Source: Blastocystis hominis (taxonomy: Eukaryota > Sar > Bigyra > Opalinata > Blastocystidae). From it: 64,000 nucleotides of DNA. Below are positions 57,235 to 64,000 of this stretch, piece by piece. The stretch lies in the NCBI RefSeq assembly GCF_000151665.1, contig NW_013171821.1:193929-257928 (forward strand), in the 5' to 3' direction. Numbering within the stretch: position 1 is the stretch's first letter; every line of letters begins with the position of its first letter. Position numbers and translations under genes: made by a program. The notes under the pieces were generated by a model, which was not told the origin of the DNA, made no database searches, and saw only the letters and a program-made list of their open reading frames with translations.

Positions 57235-60126
57235 ATGAATCGTGATTCTCTTCTTAAGCATAGTGATTTGGAGGAACAGATCAATCCTACCTTCCGAAGA
57301 ACAATTACAAACTTTGAATCGGAGGAAGGTCCGAAGAGTCACAACAAATTGCACCTGCTTAACGGTGTGGTTGTACCCTGTCTCCTCCACATGATGGGTA
57401 TTCTGTTTTTCCTCCAGATTCCACATGCAGTTGGGGAGACTGGCTGGTTAGCGACCTTTCTGTATCTTTTTTTTTGGGTTTCTGATGACATATAGAATGT
57501 TTATTGTGGGAGAATCCATGGCGCTCTTCACTGCCATGTCGCTGAGTGCTCTTTGTACCAATGGAAAGATGCGAGCTGGAGGTGCATATTACATGATTAG
57601 TCGCTCTCTGGGACCGGAGTTTGGAGGAGCGATGGCATGTCTGTTTTTCACCGCGTACGTCGTTGGGAGTACGTTCCACATTTCTGGTTTGCGTTCGGTA
57701 CTGGTGTAATGTAGGTGTCGTCGAGATTGTAATGAATACTTTTCTCTCCGACCATGATACCCAAGCCGTGCGTATCACCGTGGGAGCTGTAACTCTCCTC
57801 GTCGTAGCGATTGTGGCTATGATCGGAGCCGAGAATTACGGCAAGATCAATCGCTTCCTCTTCCTCGGCCAACTCGTCACCATCTGGCTGACCTTTGGCT
57901 GCATGCTCTTCCGCAAGGCTCCCTACGTACGTGTCTCCCTCTCTCTTTTATCCCCTCAGGAGCTCCCTCACGGCGGTCTTTTCACCGGATTCTCCTTCGC
58001 CACCTTCAAAGAGAACTTCATCCCGCCCACGCTGAATTCCTCCACGCTGCGCTCCGTCTTCGCCGTGATCTTCCCCGCCATGACCGGCATCATGGAGGGC
58101 GCCAATCTCTCCGGCGATCTCGAAAACCCGGGTCGCGACCTGGGTCGCGGCACGATCATCTCGGTCTGCACGTCGCTGACGCACTACACGCTGCTCTACA
58201 CGCTCTCCGCGTTCGTGTTCACGCACGACACGCTGGTGCAGAACACGGACGTCTTCCAGGACGTGGGGTTCTCGCCGTACATCGCCGTGGTGGGCATCTT
58301 CATCGTGGGATTCTCGTCCGCGCTGGGCTCGTTCATTGGAGGCGCGCGCGTGCTGCAGGCCCTGGCGCGCGACCGCGTGTTCTCGTTTTTGGGATGCTTC
58401 GGAAAGGGGTATGGGAAGGGCGACGAGCCGCGGATTGCGATCTTGCTGATGTTCTCGTTCTGTTTTGTCTGCTTGTTCATTGGAGGGCTCGAGGTAGGCA
58501 TGGAAGGGAGTTGCGAGGTAGACCATCGCGCCCATTATGACCAATTTCTTCTGTTTGTCGTACGCGCTGGTGAATCTCTCCGCGTTCGTTCTCCGCATCA
58601 CCGGGGCGCCGAACTACCGACCTCGCTTCAAGCTGTGCTCTTGGCAGGTTTCGCTCTCCGGCGCGCTGCTGAACTTCATCATCATGTTCTACATCAACTG
58701 GGCGTACGAGCCTCCGCCCTTCTTCATCCTCTTAGCAAGGCTCTCATTTCGGTGCTCGTGATGGTCGCCATCTTCATCTATCTGCTCTACACGACGCCTC
58801 GGCAGGAGTGGGGAGACATCTCGCAGTCGCTCATCTTCCACCAAGCCCGCAAAATGCTTCTGAAGCTCGATCTCGACAAGAACCATCCCAAATACTGGCG
58901 TCCGTCCATTCTTCTCTACGCACCCACGCCCGAAACCTTCCCGCTCATCGACTTCTGCAACGTTCTGAAGAAGGGCGGACTCTACGTCGTGGGCACCGTC
59001 TATCAGAAGGACTTGACGCAAGAAAACGACGAGTTCTACACGCTCGAGAACTTCTGGTCGTTCTTCATCGGCCACGTTCAAGCCGTCTTCGCTTTCTCAC
59101 GCGTAGTGCAACGTCAAGGCCTTCTCCATGGTGAGCTTCGCTCCTTCCGCGGCCGAAGGACTGCATAACATGGTCTCAACGTGTGGATTGGGTGCCCTTC
59201 GTCCCAACACCATCGTGATTCCGCTCGAGAAAGAGCGCTCCTACGGCGCTTCGTCCTCCGTGGAGATCCTGCATCGCCTCAAGGGCATGACGGATGTCGA
59301 TTTGCCGCTCGTATCGGTGGTAGGACGCGGGGAGAGGGGTTGATAGGAAGCCATTGCCGAGCCAGCTGAGCGATTCTGACTATTACGCATTGATTAACGA
59401 TGTGATGGTTCTGCAGCGAAACATCGTGATCGCCGCCAATTACGAGAAGATCCAGCCACATGGCACCGAGATCTGCTGGCCGGCGATGCGTGACAACTAC
59501 CCCAATCCGAAGGAGAACACGCTGGACATGGTGATCGTGGGCGACTGGGACTGGCACGTGGAGTTTTCGAGTCGTTTTGGAAGGGAGGAGTGACGGGTAG
59601 ATTATCTCTCCCTCATTATTCAGTACGGTTACATTATCCATCGAAACAAGAACTGGAGTCGATTCACGCTTCGACTCATCCAGATTCTCCCGGATCGAGA
59701 TCCGAATGAGGGTACAAGGCAGTGAATGCGGCATCATCATGTGTAGAGTTTACTGAGGAGTACGCTCGATTGAATGAAATGCTGGAGGAAGTCCGTGTGG
59801 AGGCGAAGACCATTGTGACTGGAATCCCTTCGAGTGCTTTTGACGAGTTCAAGAATCGCCCGGATTTCTGTAATTCCAAAAGTTGGGGCTTATTCGTAGC
59901 TTTCCATGTTTTGCCGTTTGATGTGGTGGCGAAGCTGCTGAATCCGCTGCTGAAGGAGCTTTGCCCGCACAGCCAGATGATTTTGATGAAACTGCACGCA
60001 CCCGATGGAGATCAGAGCGGTGCGGCAGAGTACATGAAACAATTACGAGCGTTGGTGAAAGATTTACCGCCAATATTGCTGATGAATACCAGTACGCACC
60101 TCCCTGTAATCACACGATATATCTAA
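57235..60126 (+). CDS. Cation-chloride cotransporter (SLC12 family)
   Basis: Electroneutral K/Na-Cl symporter. Cytosolic N-terminus, then LHLLNGVVVPCLLHMMGILFF (first helix), MRAGGAYYMISRSLGPEFGG (the diagnostic loop), TLLVVAIVAMIGAENYGKIN, FAVIFPAMTGIMEGANLSGD, YIAVVGIFIVGFSSALGSFI, RVLQALARDRVFSFL, helices near 58540-58790, and the long C-terminal SLC12 domain (KYWRPSILLYAPTPETFPLI, DMVIVGDWDWHVEF, LLMNTSTHLPVITRY). About 12 helices, about ten introns of 28-38 nt. TAA 60124-60126. Volume or chloride control at the plasma membrane is the family role; KCC versus CIP/SLC12A9-like class is not settled. Confidence 0.9.
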
Positions 60127-60297
60127 TTCATGTGTATCGCCTTGTTTGTGTTTTGTTTGAATCACAAGTGATAGTTGCGTAAATAACTCGGTCATCAATC
60201 TACCAGTCTATATCTATCTATACAAATATATCAACTTGATGTTGAAATTAGACGAAGCGAAGCAGATGACAAGCTGCTCTCTAGTTTCCAGATTCTG

Positions 60298-62575
<2,278 letters not shown>

Positions 62576-62825
62576 ATAATTTTCCAAAGTTTGTTAACAC
62601 TCAGTCTAAATTACGATACACCTAATCCCCATTCCTTCAAGCTGGCAATCTTTGCAGGATCGTCTAAAATGTGCTAGAATCGGGACTAGATTCTTGATAA
62701 AAACGATAAAAAAACGAGTTACTGGAGCAAGCTTGATAATCAAGCGAATTGAACCACTGTACAATTAACGGTACGGGATATCAAAGTGTAAGTCATATTA
62801 ATTTTAATACAAGTAAACCTCGAGA
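62576..62825. promoter_or_regulatory. Upstream region of actin
   Basis: 250 bp, AT-rich, no gene; must hold the actin promoter. Confidence 0.4.
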
Positions 62826-63956
62826 ATGGCTGAAGTGCAGTCTATTGTGATTGATAACGGTTCCGGTATGTGTAAGGCTGGATTTGCTGGAGATGATGCT
62901 CCTCGCGCTGTGTTCCCTTCGATTGTGGGACGTCCCAAGCATCCTGTGTACATGGTGGGTATGGAGAACAAGGATCACTTCGTTGGAGACGAAGCTGAGT
63001 CGAAGAGAGGAGTGCTGAATCTGAAGTACCCCATTGAGCACGGAATTGTGACTAACTGGGATGATATGGAGAAGATCTGGCACCACACCTTCTACAATGA
63101 GCTGCGTGTCGCTCCTGAGGAGCATCCTGTGCTTCTGACCGAGGCTCCTTTGAATCCTAAGGCGAACAGAGAGCGTATGACTCAGATTATGTTCGAGACG
63201 TTCAACGTGCCTGCCATGTACGTCCAGATTCAGGCTGTGCTGTCTCTGTACGCTTCGGGTCGTACCACTGGTTGCGTGATGGATTCCGGTGACGGTGTCT
63301 CGCACACTGTCCCCATTTACGAGGGTTATTCGCTGCCTCACTGCATTTTGCGTCTGGATCTGGCTGGTCGTGATCTGACCGAGTACATGCAGACTATCTT
63401 GTCTGAGCGTGGATACAGTCTGGTTTCTACTGCTGAGCGTGAAATTGTGCGCGACATGAAGGAGAAGCTGTGCTACGTGGCTCTGGACTTCGACAAGGAG
63501 ATGAAGCTTGCCGAGGAGTCTTCGGTGGTGGAGAAGTCGTACGAGATGCCCGATGGAAACATCGTGACCATTGGAAACGAGCGTTTCCGTGTGCCCGAGG
63601 CTCTGTTCAACCCTGCTATGCTGGGTAAGGAGCTTCGTCACGGAGGTGTGCACGATGCCACCTACTCGACCATCATGAAGTGCGATGTGGATATCCGTAA
63701 GGAGCTCTACAGCAACGTGGTCCTCTCTGGAGGTTCCACCATGTTCCCTGGAATTGGTGAGCGTATGCAGAAGGAGCTGCTGGCTCTGGCTCCTCCTAGC
63801 ATCAAGGTGAAGGTGCTGGCTTCTCCTGAGCGTAAGTACATGGTGTGGGTCGGAGGATCGCTGCTGGCTTGCCTGTCTTCCTTCCACAACATGTGGATTG
63901 CCAAGTCCGAGTACGACGAGGCTGGTCCTACCATTGTCCACAGAAAGTGCTTCTAA
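62826..63956 (+). CDS. ACT1: Actin
   Basis: Intronless 376-residue actin, full length. Nucleotide-binding motifs [20 protein letters not shown], phosphate loop 2 [13 protein letters not shown], and C-terminal IVHRKCF are intact. Oddities: [18 protein letters not shown] where most actins read WIGGSILASLSTFQQMWI, and [13 protein letters not shown] with changes in the DNase-binding region, so it is a somewhat divergent actin but still conventional rather than Arp-like. Codon use is the most biased in the window, consistent with very high expression. No CCGCGG. Confidence 0.98.
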
Positions 63957-64000
63957 GCTTCTCAATTGCATGTGTAGTTTGTATTCTACTCAGGGTTGTT

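Noticed and set aside
62793-63971. Minus-strand 392-codon frame
   Set aside because: Complement of the codon-biased actin gene; such shadows are common opposite highly expressed genes.

Overview
The window looks like nuclear DNA of a Blastocystis species (anaerobic gut stramenopile). Four things seen in the sequence point there. (1) Protein-coding genes are packed on both strands and broken by GT-AG introns of mostly 28-33 nt. (2) The element TGTTTGTT sits just past gene ends on both strands. (3) In at least eight genes the reading frame has no stop where the protein family ends, but a T at codon position 1 lies exactly four bases before TGTTTGTT or a close variant, so cleavage and polyadenylation after that T would make UAA. 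Blastocystis is known for stop codons created by polyadenylation (reported by Klimes and colleagues, 2014). (4) Proteins with mitochondrial-type presequences occur beside an oxygen-sensitive bacterial-type Fe-S serine dehydratase. All gene models were spliced by eye from reading frame and family alignment; no transcript data or searches were used.

Layout. 1-15 kb: 5'-truncated CBP/p300 acetyltransferase, coatomer gamma, papain-type protease, PIF1 helicase with a repeat tail, VOC-fold enzyme with presequence, DHHC palmitoyltransferase, ABCF1-type ATPase. 15-18.3 kb: SH3BGR/glutaredoxin-like protein, an unrecognised membrane protein, mitoribosomal mS35. 18.5-22.2 kb: AT-rich, with a MORN/leucine-rich-repeat gene, a broken copy of part of it, about 1.2 kb without recognisable genes, and one small gene. 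22.2-28.8 kb: amino-acid transporter, Trm11 tRNA methyltransferase, EGF-like surface protein. 29.2-34.2 kb: IMP4, a zinc-motif protein, a four-helix membrane protein, a second MORN/repeat gene. 34.3-39.9 kb: UBE2K-type E2, a USP deubiquitinase with a C-terminal membrane helix, a two-SANT protein. 40.1-48.6 kb: five minus-strand genes head to tail (hypothetical, two-RRM protein, PH-RCC1-TBC protein, kinesin-like protein, cullin), four of them separated by only about 15-40 bp. 49-54 kb: serine dehydratase, a hypothetical gene, a LIN54/tesmin-type CXC protein. 54.8-64 kb: bHLH factor, MRG15, SLC12 cation-chloride cotransporter, a secreted Cys-rich/collagen-like protein, actin.

Themes. Most genes are housekeeping: chromatin and transcription (CBP, MRG15, SANT, bHLH, LIN54-like), ubiquitin (E2, USP, cullin), traffic (COPG, TBC, DHHC), RNA and translation (IMP4, Trm11, ABCF1, mS35). 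They do not form a metabolic operon. What stands out is genome architecture: polyadenylation-made stops, poly(A) elements that touch the next start codon, very short introns, strong local enrichment of the palindrome CCGCGG, and genes whose repeats seem to come from repeated DNA motifs. Accessory genes of likely surface or anaerobic relevance are the collagen-like protein, the EGF protein, the MORN/repeat family, the serine dehydratase and the VOC enzyme. I saw no rRNA, tRNA, CRISPR array or intact mobile element.
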